From: Balamuthia mandrillaris
Lineage: Eukaryota; Discosea; Longamoebia; Balamuthiidae
Assembly: GCA_031835245.1 (NCBI GenBank)
Contig: JAVKOQ010000160.1
Coordinates: 48,501 to 112,500, forward strand
Length of the DNA stretch: 64,000 nucleotides
Reading direction: 5' to 3'
The notes beneath the pieces are model-generated. The model made no database searches. It was not told the origin of the DNA and saw nothing but the letters and a program-made list of their open reading frames with translations. A program made the position numbers and the translations under genes. Of the stretch, positions 9,727 to 20,266 are shown piece by piece (positions within the stretch are counted from its first letter, which is position 1; the number at the start of each line of letters is the position of its first letter).

Positions 9727-12405
9727 ATGAACTCCTCCTGCTACCCTGTAGCTACTGCGGCGGAGTCTCCCATCAACGGCGCTACTGGCAGTGCTAGCGG
9801 TGAGCGAGGCATGCAACCAGCCACCTGCTGCCCTTCCTCTCCTTGCAAACCTAGAGAGCAGAGGAGAAAGACAGAACGGCCACACCTCACCGAATATAAA
9901 AGAGCGGCACCTTGCCCTACAGCTGCTGAGGCAGGCGGCCAGCCTGATCTGCACGTACGTTCTTCTGCTTCTGCTTCTGCTTCTGCTTGCTCTTCTTCTT
10001 CTTCTTCTTCTTCTTCTTCTTCTTCTGCTTCTTGTTTTTCTTCTGCTTCTTGTTGTTTTGAATTCTTTTTGTAGTAGTTGTTGCGTTTGACGGAAGGAAG
10101 CTAAAGTTAAAACTTACCATTTTGCAGAATGACTTAGATTACTTGCAATTGGTATTGACCGCGCGCGTCTATGATGTGGCCATCGAATCGCCATTGCAGC
10201 TTGCCAAAAACCTTTCAGCCAGACTTGCCAACCATATCTATTTAAAGAGGGAAGACCTCCAGCCTGTTTTCTCTTTTAAGTTGCGAGGAGCCTACAACAG
10301 AATGTGTCACCTTACTCCTGAGGAACGAAACAGAGGTGTTATCGCATGCTCCGCTGGAAACCACGCCCAGGTCTCACTCAATCTTATCATCTACTGACTT
10401 CTTTGCTTCTCTCTCTCTCTCTCTCTCTCTCCCTCTCCCTCTCCCTCTCCCTCTCTTTCTCTTTCAGGCTATGGCGCCTAATAAGTGAGGGATACAGGGA
10501 GTGGCTTTGGCAGCATCTAAACTTGGTATTCAAGCCACTATTGTGATGCCTCAAGGCACCCCTAGTATTAAAGTTAACAGCGTTTGGAGCCTTGGTGGGA
10601 ATGTGGTGTTGTGAGTATCTGTCCTGTTCTTAATCTCGTGCAAGGCTTTTGCACTCACAATTGACACAACAGGCATGGGAGCGACTTTGATGAGGCTCGA
10701 CAAGAATGCGAGAGGCTTTCCGAAGCAGGACAACTTGCAATAATTCATCCCTACGACGACGTGTACGTGATAGCAGGGCAGGGTACCGTTGGTATGGAGA
10801 TAGTACGACAGCTACAGGATCCCAAATTGCATGCCGTCTTCTGCAGCGTCGGTGGTGGAGGACTTATTTCTGGTGTTTCGGCCTTTATCAAAAGAGTGCG
10901 ACCTGAGGTCAAAGTAATTGGAGTAGGCAAGTGAAAACTCCCCTATAACCTCCATTGGTGCTGGCTAAGCATAAACTTAATTTCTCACGTGATATATATA
11001 GAGGCAGAAGGAGCGGATGCCATGGCTGTATCATTGCAAAGAGGAGAGAGAACCAGACTACGCGAAGTCAACATATTTGCAGATGGCGCTGCAGTCAGTA
11101 TACCTGGAGAAAAAACTTTCCAGATTTGCCAACGTTTCGTGGACGAAGTTGTAGTAGTAACCAACGACGAGATTTGTGCGTGCATCAAAGACGTGTTCGA
11201 GGTATGTCCTTTTCTCACTCATAACTCAGAATTGCAATACTTATAGATTCATTCCAGGACACTCGTTCCATTCTGGAACCGGCAGGAGCTTTGAGCGTAG
11301 CTGGTATCAAGAAGTACATCCATCGAGAAGGAGCGAAAGATAAAGTTTTTGTTGGTATAACCAGCGGAGCTAACATGGATTTTAACCGCCTAAGATTTGT
11401 GGCAGAGCGGGCTGAGTTAGGTGAGCACCGTGAAGCACTGCTCAGCGTTGTTATTCCCGAAACACCAGGAAGGTTAGTGTTTGCCTCTCTCTCTCTCATT
11501 TTGTGAAGAATTTATCTATGACGTTTGCAGTGAAACACCCAATACGGTCATTCACTTTCCTTTTGTTTTTTGCCAGCTTTCGCGAGTTATACTCGCTCAT
11601 CCATCCTCGCCCTATCACAGAGTTTAGTTATCGCTACTCAGACCCTCAAAATGCACGTATATTCTTGGCCTTTCTTGTGACAGACCGTCAGACAGAGGTG
11701 GAAGAGGTCATAGCCTCCCTCCTCGCCAAAGGCATGAAAGCCATGGATCTTTCCAACAACGAAATGGCCAAGTGTCACGCCCGTTATCTCGCTGGTGGAC
11801 GTTCTCCATCCGTAAGTCATTCCTCACCTTTCAGTTCCAGTCCCGGTTCCATTTTATTGACATCGGTAGCTAAACTTTTTGGTGATAAAGGTGTCAAACG
11901 AGCGATTGCTGCGTTTCGTTTTTCCGGAGCGACCTGGCGCCCTCCAAAGGTTCCTTAACTCGCTCGCTATTGGCTGGAACGTCTCTCTGTTCCACTACAG
12001 GAACTTAGGAGCTGATTATGGTCGTGTCCTTGCTGGCATTCAGGTGTGTCTTCTTGCCCTTTTGCTCTTTTTCTTTTCCTCCCGACTCCTCCCTGCCTCC
12101 CTGCCTCCCTGCCTCCCTGCCTCCCTGCCTCCCTGCCTCCCCTGCCTCCCTGCCTCCCTGCCTCCCTGCCTCCCTGCCTCCCTGCCTCCCTGCCTCCCTG
12201 CCTCCCTGCCTCCCTGCCTCCCTCCCTGCCTCCCTGCCTCCTGCCTGCCCTCCCTCCTGCCTCCCTCCCTCTCACCCCGCTGTTGCATTGACAAAAAAAG
12301 GTACCCCCAGAAGAAGGAAAAGCCTTCCAGCAATTTCTGGAGGAACTTGGATACTACTACGTGGACGAAAGCAGCAATCCTGTCTACAAAGAGTTTTTAT
12401 TGTGA
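9727..12405 (+). CDS. ILV1: Threonine deaminase (threonine ammonia-lyase, biosynthetic)
   Basis: Nine exons (9727-9954, 10128-10370, 10498-10610, 10673-10926, 11002-11201, 11258-11472, 11577-11811, 11891-12043, 12301-12405) give 581 residues. The enzyme converts threonine to 2-oxobutyrate, the committed isoleucine step, with PLP. The catalytic domain shows the PLP-lysine motif [10 protein letters not shown], the [10 protein letters not shown] loop and the phosphate-binding [10 protein letters not shown]. Two ACT-like regulatory modules follow: ETPGSFRELYS and [14 protein letters not shown], as in allosteric isoleucine-inhibited enzymes. Intron 4 has a GC donor (10927) required by the conserved VIGVEAEG junction. 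Intron 1 contains TTC repeats and intron 8 a large octamer repeat. Exon 1 is the least certain part: it is open and in phase, but its targeting character is weak. The gene converges on acetolactate synthase with a 275-bp spacer. Confidence 0.93.
12082..12262 (+). repeat. Octamer minisatellite (tgcctccc) in threonine deaminase intron 8
   Basis: About twenty copies of an 8-nt unit, sense strand tgcctccc, fill most of the last intron. The array has no AG dinucleotide on the sense strand, so the true acceptor at 12299-12300 is the first used AG after it. Length is likely variable between individuals. Confidence 0.85.
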
Positions 12406-12502
12406 GACGACGCCAGCGAGGTTCGAGTGGTGGCAGGCCTTCTCTAAGCCCCACGGTGCGATTACACCATGGTTAATTGTTTGTTTCTTGGCCCGTCATT
12501 GT

Positions 12503-12571
12503 TTGGCATCCTCGCCATACGCTGCACAATAAAAACTCAAAAATCCTTGGGCATCCTCGACATACGCTGCA
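12503..12571. repeat. Direct repeat in the ILV1/ILV2 convergent spacer
   Basis: Two ~24-bp copies of ggcatcctcgNcatacgctg, at about 12503-12525 and 12547-12571, differ by about two bases. They sit between the two convergent stop codons, where the 3' ends of both transcripts should form. Function unknown. Confidence 0.6.
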
Positions 12572-12680
12572 GCGGGAAAAAGCAAACAAGAGCTGAAGGA
12601 AGGAGAAAATGTTGGCATCAATTGTATTTCATGGAGTAAAACAGAAGCGGCGAACATGCTTCACCAGTTAACTTCACCGG

Positions 12681-15642
12681 TTAACTAGGGGCCAAGGATC
12701 CTTGCAAGTAGGTACTCAATCCGTTGGGCTGCTGTTCTTGAAAGAGGACCATCTCGTCAAGAGCCTTACCAGCAGCAACCATAGGATACACGTGTTCATT
12801 CTTGTCAACTACAGCATCAAGCAAGACGGGTCCATCACAGGCAAGAAATTCCTTGATAGCAGCTGGTAATTCTTCTTCAGTGCGCGCCCTAAGTCCCTTG
12901 CAATTCAATGCCTACATGTGCACGCGCCACACATAGATTTTGGTTAGTTAGTGGTCCTCTTTGCTTAGGAAAGGGAACTTGCCTCTGCGAACTTGGCAAA
13001 ATCTGGATTGGTCATTTTAGTGGCGCAGTACCGCTTTTCGTAGAAGAGGTCCTGCCATTGCTTTACCATTCCTTGGAAGTTGTTGTTGAGGAGAAGAACT
13101 TTAACTCCAATGTTGAACTCCGCTGCGGTAGCCTGCCGATAAGCATTGAAATCACATGAGTTGGGGGTGTTGGTAAGATGATGGCAAGAAAGAGATGAAT
13201 ACAAACCAACTCCATCGCAGTCATCGAGAGACTTCCATCCCCATCAATGTCAACCACAATCTTGTCAGGCATTGCTAGTTTGGCGCCCATTGCAGACGGT
13301 AAACCAAACCCCATTGTGCCCAACCCCCCCGATGTTATCAAGCTTCGAGGGTAACGCCACCTGCCAAGCAACACAGTGTTAATGAAAACGGATTATATAG
13401 TTGGGTAAGAAGTCATACCGGAACCACTGAGCAGCAAACATTTGGTGTTGTCCAACTCCTGTTGTTACAATGAGTTTGTCCTTGATATCCCTGCACTGCC
13501 GGTCAAGCTCTTCAATGACGGTTTGTGGCTTCATTTTTCCTCCTTGTTGTGCCCTTTCATAACCAAACGGGTACTTCTCCTTCCACCTGTTGCCAACCAA
13601 ACATTAAGTTATGCAACAGACAAAAGAACACAAGACCAGAATATTCAAATTACCTCTTAATCTGTTCGAACCAAGCTCTCCTGTCACTCTCCTCCTTGTG
13701 AGTAACCAGCGGAAGCAGTTTCTGCAAATTGGCTCCACAGTCTCCAGGAACGGCCTCGGTGGTTTTGATCACTTTGTTTATGTTCCTCGGGCAAACATCA
13801 AAGTGGATAATTCCTCCTCGACCTTCCCTTTCTGCCCGCCTTGCCTCCGGCGCAAACTCTAATAGAGGAGGAAGTCAACATTAATAGGCAAAGCAGAAGG
13901 GAACAAGATGGGTTTTGTTTTCACATACTTGCAACATTCCCAGTTACTCTATCATCAAACCTCGCGCCGAGAGCAATCACGAGATCTGCGTTTTGGATGC
14001 TAAGGTTGGCGTAGGCTGCGCCATGCATACCTAGCATGTGCAATGAGAGCGGGTGCAGTTCATCAAAGGCCCCCAATGCTTGGAGCGTTGTGGTCACTGG
14101 TATGTTGGCTTTAGTAGCCAGCTCCCGTAACAGGTCCTCAGCCTGTGCGCTCAACACGCCCTGTCCGGCATATATCACCGGCCGTTTCGCTGAGTTAATG
14201 AGCTTCGCAGTGCGCTCTATGGCTTTATTAACTTCTCTCTCCCATTTATCAGATCGTACAAACTGCCATTGCTATTGTCAGCCACAAATCTTGCAGCACA
14301 AAAGAACAAACCAACAAACCTCTCTCCCAGTTGTGTTGTAGCGGAGTTGTTGGGGTAATTCCCGGCTGGCCAATTGCATTAACGTACCGGACGTCACCTA
14401 AATATGGTTGCATTTAGCACAACTGAGATGACAGAGTAGAGAGAGAGCGAGTTTGACTTACATCTTTCGGCAAATCCACCAGAACTGGACCTGGCCGACC
14501 TGAAGTAGCAACCTTAAACGCCTCCTCTATTGCGGCGGGAAGATCTTCCAACTTTTTCACCATAACATTCCACTTGGTACAAGGTTTCGTGATGCTAACG
14601 ATATCAGCTTCCTGGAATCCATCTGTTCCAAGCACACCTGTGGCCACTTGTCCCGTGAATGCTACCAAGGGAGTACCATCACACAAAGCATCCTGCAGAG
14701 CAGTTACTAAATTGGTGGCTCCGGGACCTGATGTCACCACGATGACTCCCGGTTTTCCCCTATTGTTTTCGATGTGACATTCATAAGAAACAAAGAAACC
14801 AGATAAGTTTAAAAGGGAGCATACGTGGCTCGGGCATATCCTTGAGCCATATGGCCAGCTCCTTGTTCATGCCGTGGAAGTACAAAGTTAAACTGATGGC
14901 TTCTGTTGTGAAGCGCATCAAACACAGGTAAAATAGCGCCGCCAGGGTAGCCGAAGATTTGGCGAACGTCGTGCCTTAACATCATGTCAAGGATGATATG
15001 GCCACCATTCATGCCGAGGAATAGGGCAGGATCCAAGTGAGGACTTTTAAGTTTCGCCAACCTCTCCTCTTCCTGCTTTTTTCGTCTCTTTTCTTCCTCC
15101 AAAAGATTTTCCAACGGATCCTGTGGCATGAGCCCTGGCAGCAGGTCTCCTATCGGGAGTGGCGTTGGGGCAGGGATACAGCCACCATTACGTGTGTCCA
15201 TCGCAGAGCCAAATGGGCGACGCAGGTCAACTCTAACCTCCACCTCCTTCGCCTCCTCCGGCAGAGCAGAGACCTCCAGTGCGGGAGCGCACAGCAGTTG
15301 ATCGCGTCCCGGAAATCCGCCAAGCTCCTCCCTACTTCCGTTTGAGGTCAAAGCAATTTTTTCAGAGGTCGTTAGTTAAGTCACAAAGAGACCACCAGAA
15401 AAATGGCTTACTTACCCAACAAAATGGGTGGAAGGGGCGGAGGTGCAGAGAGTACGGGCTAATGTGCATTCTCTGCCAGAACTTGCTTTGGCAGGCAAAA
15501 GGGGAGCAAGGTGTGAATGCTTCCTTGGAACTGCCGATGGCAATGCCACTCGAGTTTGTCGCGTTTGAAACAAGCTCCTCATTGTTGGCTTCCCGCTGTT
15601 GTTGGAAAAGAGTGAAGAGAGAAGACAAGGGAAGAGACGCAA
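12681..15642 (-). CDS. ILV2: Acetolactate synthase (acetohydroxyacid synthase) catalytic subunit, mitochondrial
   Basis: A multi-exon gene for the ThDP enzyme that makes acetolactate and acetohydroxybutyrate for valine, leucine and isoleucine. Exon 1 (15642-15416) encodes an Arg/Ser/Thr-rich, acid-poor leader ([18 protein letters not shown] and [13 protein letters not shown]) typical of a mitochondrial presequence; it joins exon 2 (from 15331) in phase 2 through a consensus gtaagt donor. Family motifs include [15 protein letters not shown], the ThDP glutamate in [34 protein letters not shown], the FAD-region [13 protein letters not shown], and the ThDP/Mg motif [12 protein letters not shown]...[14 protein letters not shown]. 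The QWQ tryptophan matches the herbicide-site residue. The sequence resembles fungal/mitochondrial enzymes. Start could be 15642 or the internal ATG at 15582. Convergent with ILV1, divergent from ILV5. Confidence 0.93.
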
Positions 15643-16662
15643 ATGAGGACTGCGGCCTACAACACTGGCAACGACACCGGTACCAGCTGTTACAAGAAAA
15701 AGGGATAGAAATCAATACCAATGCTCTTAAATACCGTCCTGGTATAAAGGTCTGAGTCTGGAGGTGATGGAGACGCCTGAACTCCTACACAGGATAGTTC
15801 AGAAAGGGAGGTTTGTGTAGAGTGCTCTGCTTATTTCTTCTGGAAGGGACGAGGGCAAGGACGACCGGGTTAGAGGAACAACAACCACAACAAGGAAAAG
15901 GACGTAAGTGGCACCTCCTGGAAAAAAAAGTCTACGAAGCAAGGCAATGGAGTTTTCTGAAGGGAGGAAAGAAAAAAAAAAGAAAAAAGAAAAAAGAGAA
16001 AGAAGAGCGCAGAGGAGGGAGGGGAGAGGACAGATGCTGCACCCCCTTCAATGGGGAAGGGAGGGTAGAGCTGCTGCCTCCGGACTGGATGCCAAATGTC
16101 TCACGAAAATGCCGAGAAATGAAATAGAAAAGGAACCAGACAACCTGCCTGCTGCTGCTTATTTTCTGATGGTGGCGGGGGGAGCAGCAGCAGAGGTGGG
16201 AAGGCAGGCAGCCCCCAAAACTCCTGCGGCAAGTTGTACGATGGGGCATTACCAATATCTCCTGCGGCACCAGCATCTGCTTTTAGGGGATGAGCTTCCA
16301 CGATCGGCCGTCGGATTTTCAAGGCCTTGACCTCTTAAGGAAAATTAATGATGATGTTTCGTTCCTTGGCGCCTCATGATTGGCTGCCATTAACCCAAAA
16401 GAAAGGCAAGATAAATGCTGAGGAGGTGTACATCGGTTGGTTGCGTGTTGTGCTGGAGGAGGACGAATATGGCAGAAAGTATGCTCCATGCCCACTGACT
16501 ACCCCCGAGATTTCGCCGAGCGCCTTGCCCCTTTTGGATAAGCACGGGCATTTCCATCCTTGATGTCCTGTTTTTCTTCCCATCATCATCATCATCGCCA
16601 CCACCACCATTTCTTTCTTCTTTCTTTCTCCCCAAAGCAACCTCATCCCCCGCACGCTCACC
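15643..16662. promoter_or_regulatory. Divergent region between acetolactate synthase and ketol-acid reductoisomerase
   Basis: About 1 kb separates two divergent genes of the same pathway, a natural place for shared control. It contains a purine-rich tract at about 15960-16030 and a (cat/cac)-rich stretch near 16580-16620. I can name no transcription-factor site. One short ORF is listed separately. Confidence 0.4.
16348..16563 (+). CDS. Doubtful small ORF between ILV2 and ILV5
   Basis: A 71-codon ATG-started frame ends in HGHFHP-stop. It contains a segment, KINAEEVYIGWLRVVLEEDE, with protein-like composition unlike the surrounding low-complexity sequence. I recognise no family and found no convincing upstream exon. 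A neighbouring frame ending at about 16368 is also protein-like, so a small multi-exon gene is possible. It could equally be a chance ORF in the ILV2/ILV5 promoter region. Confidence 0.2.
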   Translation: MMMFRSLAPHDWLPLTQKKGKINAEEVYIGWLRVVLEEDEYGRKYAPCPLTTPEISPSALPLLDKHGHFHP

Positions 16663-16911
16663 ATGAGACTGTCCACTGCCAGACTTTCAACTGCGACCAC
16701 ACTCCGCACTGCACCCAAATGTGCTGCACGAAGGCCCTTCCACACTCTTCAGAGCTTCCGTTCTCTCCCTCGTTCTGCCTGCTTCGCACAGACTCATCTC
16801 ACGACCTCCACTTCTCTGACTGCTACCTTCCAGGTTTGTGTCTGCCTGGCAACTCTCTCCTCTTTCTCTGTCTCCCTTTCTCACTCACACATGCACACTC
16901 TCTCTTTCCTG

Positions 16912-16973
<62 letters not shown>

Positions 16974-18263
16974 TTTGCCTCCTTCTCCCTCTCCTACACA
17001 CACTCTCTGATTGTTGCTGAAGTCTTCCAACCCAATGGCTTCGTATTTTCAGTCAAAGAATGTGTTGCAGAGTAGAGGAGTGAAGACGTTGGACTTTGGA
17101 GGAACCAAAGAAAAGGTGGTGGAGCGGAGCGACTACCCAAAGGAAAAGTTGCAAAAAATATTTGCCAAGGACACTATGGCCGTCATCGGATATGGCGTGC
17201 AGGGAATGGCCCAGTCTCTCAACATGAAAGACCATGGCCTGAACGTCATCGTCGGCGTAAGGCAAGGGGGAAAGAGCTGGAACAAGGCCATCGAGGATGG
17301 CTGGGTTCCCGGCAAAACTTTGTTCCCTATCGAAGAGGCTGCTCAAAAGGGTATTCTTCTCCCGTAGCCCCGCTCCTCGCCATCATTTGTTGCTAACACT
17401 GCCACGGTTCCGATCATAAGGTACCGTGATTATGTACCTTCTCTCGGATGCAGGCCAGAAGGAATCTTGGCCAACCGTCAAACCACACCTGACCAAGGGC
17501 AAGACTCTTTACTTCTCTCATGGATTTAGCGTTGTTTATAAGGAAGACACCAAAGTAGAGCCGCCGAAGGACATTGACGTTATCCTAGTAGCTCCCAAAG
17601 GAAGCGGCACCACAGTACGAAGGCTGTTCTTGGATGGCCAAGGCATTAATTCCAGTGTAGCTGTCTTCCAGGACGCCTCTGGACAAGCCCAAGAAAGAGC
17701 ATATGCTCTTGGCATCGCCGTCGGCAGCGGTTATCTCTATGACACTACCTTTGAGAAGGAAGTCTACAGCGATCTTACCGGAGAGAGAGGAGTCCTCATG
17801 GGCGCTATCTATGGGCTGTTCAGAGCTCAGTACGACGTGTTGCGCTCCAAGGGTACCTTATCTATTTCTCCATTTCACCAAGTCTGCAAAACAAACCCTG
17901 ACTGTACAAAATACAGGACATAGCCCATCGGAGGCGTTTAATGAGACAGTTGAGGAAGCCACACAGAGCCTTTATCCACTGATTGGGGAGAAAGGAATGG
18001 ACTGGATGTATGCTAACTGCAGCACAACGGCCCAGAGGGGCGCCCTTGATTGGAACAAGCCATTTTACAATGCCACCAAACCCCTCTTCCAGCAACTCTA
18101 CGACAAGGTAGCCAACGGCGATGAGGCCAGAAGGACTCTGGAGGCCAACAGCAGGCCTGACTATCGTCAGTCTTTGGAGGAGGAGCTGCGGCAGATACGC
18201 GAGAGCGAAATGTGGCGGGCCGGCGAGACTGTCCGTTCCCTTCGACCTCGTATCAAGAAGTAA
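16663..18263 (+). CDS. ILV5: Ketol-acid reductoisomerase, mitochondrial
   Basis: Four exons (16663-16833, 17023-17350, 17421-17852, 17917-18263) give 425 residues. The enzyme isomerises and reduces acetohydroxy acids with NADPH and Mg2+. Exon 1 is a mitochondrial presequence ([18 protein letters not shown], no acidic residues). The Rossmann motif is [20 protein letters not shown]. The acetohydroxyacid-binding region includes [14 protein letters not shown], and the Mg-binding stretch [17 protein letters not shown] has the conserved Asp and Glu. The C-terminal domain contains [24 protein letters not shown]. Overall length and sequence match fungal Ilv5-type (class I) enzymes. Intron 1 contains about 60 nt of CT repeat just before the acceptor. 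The gene is third in the cluster of consecutive pathway steps. Confidence 0.95.
16909..16970 (+). repeat. (CT)n microsatellite in ILV5 intron 1
   Basis: About 30 uninterrupted CT units lie roughly 55 nt upstream of the exon 2 acceptor at 17022, forming an extended polypyrimidine tract on the sense strand. Confidence 0.95.
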
Positions 18264-18591
18264 CACCACAAACAAGGTGCATTCTCGTCAACAGAGCTCC
18301 ATCCACGCGTCTCCTCCCCTCCTCTTCTTCTTTATCAACCACACCACAGCAACCACGCCGGTGCAGCGCAGTTGCAAAATTTGTCGATTATTCAATCAAC
18401 CTAATAATAATCTATCTATTCGATAATAGTTTTATAAAACAAAATAAATAATTCAAAGAAATCAACCAAGAAGAACACCTACTCCTCCTCCTCCGCCCTC
18501 CTTCCCTCCTCCTCCTTGGGAAAACGCAAGCCAAGCCAGCCAGCAACGAGCAAGGTCTGTGCCGTCAACTAGCCCAGCAGTATTGCACGCA
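18264..18591. other. Gap downstream of ILV5
   Basis: A/T-rich stretch at 18380-18470 that probably holds the ILV5 3' UTR and polyadenylation region, then C-rich sequence leading into the next gene. No ORF of note. Confidence 0.3.
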
Positions 18592-19332
18592 ATGAGGAGG
18601 GCGGAGTTATCCATAGAACCCGAGCAATGGACTGTTATTGAGGCAGACCTCTTTGCAGAGGACCAGCAAAAAGTTTGTCCGTTTATGATTTTTTTTGTTT
18701 TGCCACCACGCGTGGATGCTCACAGCAGCCACCACACCTGCTGTCACACTAGTTCAAAATGAGGAAAAGAGCGGTGCTGTTCCTCACGTTGATGATCCTG
18801 GAAGGCGTCATAGTGGTGGGTTTCTCTATTTATCAGATGGCTACCTCCAAGGAGACCTCCCTCGGAAGCGGCGTCATCTTTCTTCTCATCTCTCTGTTTA
18901 TCGTGTATTTTGGTTTTGATGGGGTACCTACCTCCCTCTCCGCTGCCTTGCTTCCTTCCTGTCTCCTTTAAAGCAACGTTATCGACCCAAAACAAACAAA
19001 AAAAAACTAGGTTTTGAACGAGAACAAGTTTGAGTTGTTCTCATTCACTGCGGCTTCTTTTCTTTTTCTATTGTATGGCCTCAACCAGGTCTTCAGTCCA
19101 GGTCCTTATATCTTCTCTCCTCTCCTCCTTCTTCTACCGGTACCTCCTGTTTCTCAACCATTTTATACAAAAATATCCAGACATACACAGAACGATAGTC
19201 TTTTGGGTAAGGTTTGGGTGTATAGCTGTCATGGTGCCGACCAACCTCGCCCTCTCCTTTGCTGTCTACCGCTCCTTTGGGTGGGTTATCTACCGCAGGA
19301 TTGGCGCTGACCCAACCCTCCAAGGTTTCTCC

Positions 19333-19368
<36 letters not shown>

Positions 19369-20085
19369 GCGAACATAACTCACGCGTGAATACAGCAATG
19401 TTCAAAGTGTTTCAAGTGTGGACCACTCTGCTGAAAGTGGACGTGTTTCTTGGGGTAATCGGTGTGCTTATGATTGGGCTAGTATGTTGTGCTCCTGCTT
19501 TACACATGGTTTTGTGGATGTTAAACTAACCACCGCCCTTTTGTTGCTCGTGTAGTTTCTATTTGGAGGGTATGAATTATACATAGACATTGGCTTTGTC
19601 GTTATGACAGTGCTGTGGGCAGTGGCCTGCTGGTTCGCGGTACTGCATCACACTATTAACCATTTTCATTGGCTGTTATGTTGTGTTTGGTTTGTTTTGT
19701 GGGTGCCCTATGTTACTAATGATCACAAAAGGCAAAACAAGAGGTGAGGTGGATGATGATAGCGTTCTTTGTGTTTGCACTAGTTGAGCCCTGTTACATC
19801 GTTACGAAAGTCATAATTGTCGTGGTACTAAAGCCCAGCGAATATGAGTCGCTTGGTAAGTTTATTTATTTGGCTTTTTCCTCTCCTTGTCGGTAGTAAT
19901 TTTACATAAACTGACTGGATCGTCCTCTGTCTCTTCCATCCACTCTTCACAACAACGGTGGATATGTAGAATTGATAGGACCGGTGGTGGTGGGAGTGCT
20001 GGCCCTGATCGTACGGGTACTGCTTGTGGTGACGGGCATTTTGGTCTTTCGGAACTTTGGCAAGGGACTGCGCCAAATTCAATGA
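18592..20085 (+). CDS. Multi-pass membrane protein, family not firmly recognised
   Basis: About eight exons encode a protein with some seven hydrophobic segments. The N-terminus reads MRRAELSIEPEQWTVIEADL. Membrane segments follow near 18770 (VLFLTLMILEGVIVVGFSIY), 18870, 19050, 19150-19260, 19460 (VFLGVIGVLMIGL), 19600, 19760 (MMIAFFVFALVEPCYIVTKV) and 19980 (VVVGVLALIVRVLLVVTGIL). The loops YRRIGADPTLQ and QEVRWMM are conserved-looking. The arrangement resembles an uncharacterised fungal family of seven-helix membrane proteins, but this is a weak impression. The junction near 19089-19102 cannot be spliced in frame with an intron of normal length, so either a 1-nt sequence error or an unusual intron is present. 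Start could also be 18559. Confidence 0.65.
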
Positions 20086-20266
20086 GAATACCATTTCGTT
20101 TTCTCTTCTTCTAGTTCTTCTCCTTGTTCTTCTTGTCGTACTCTTTTCATTTTCTTTTCTTTTCAATTCTATTCCAGCTTCTTCAACCAGCATAGCGAAT
20201 GAACATTTTCCGCGAATTGACTGCCTTTTCTTTTGCCAGTTAACGTCGCGTTTATCATCATCATCC

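Noticed and set aside
11967-12532. Several ORFs of up to 217 codons over the octamer repeat, reading Pro/Leu-rich or Gly/Arg-rich
   Set aside because: Period-8 repeat without stops. The conserved ACT-module sequence skips it as an intron.
16560-17075. Plus-strand 171-codon His-rich then Leu/Ser-rich ORF
   Set aside because: Different frame from the ILV5 presequence; it runs through the CT repeat of ILV5 intron 1.
9727-18263. Bacterial operon or contaminant carrying ilv genes
   Set aside because: All three genes are interrupted by many short introns, lie on alternating strands, and two have mitochondrial-looking presequences.
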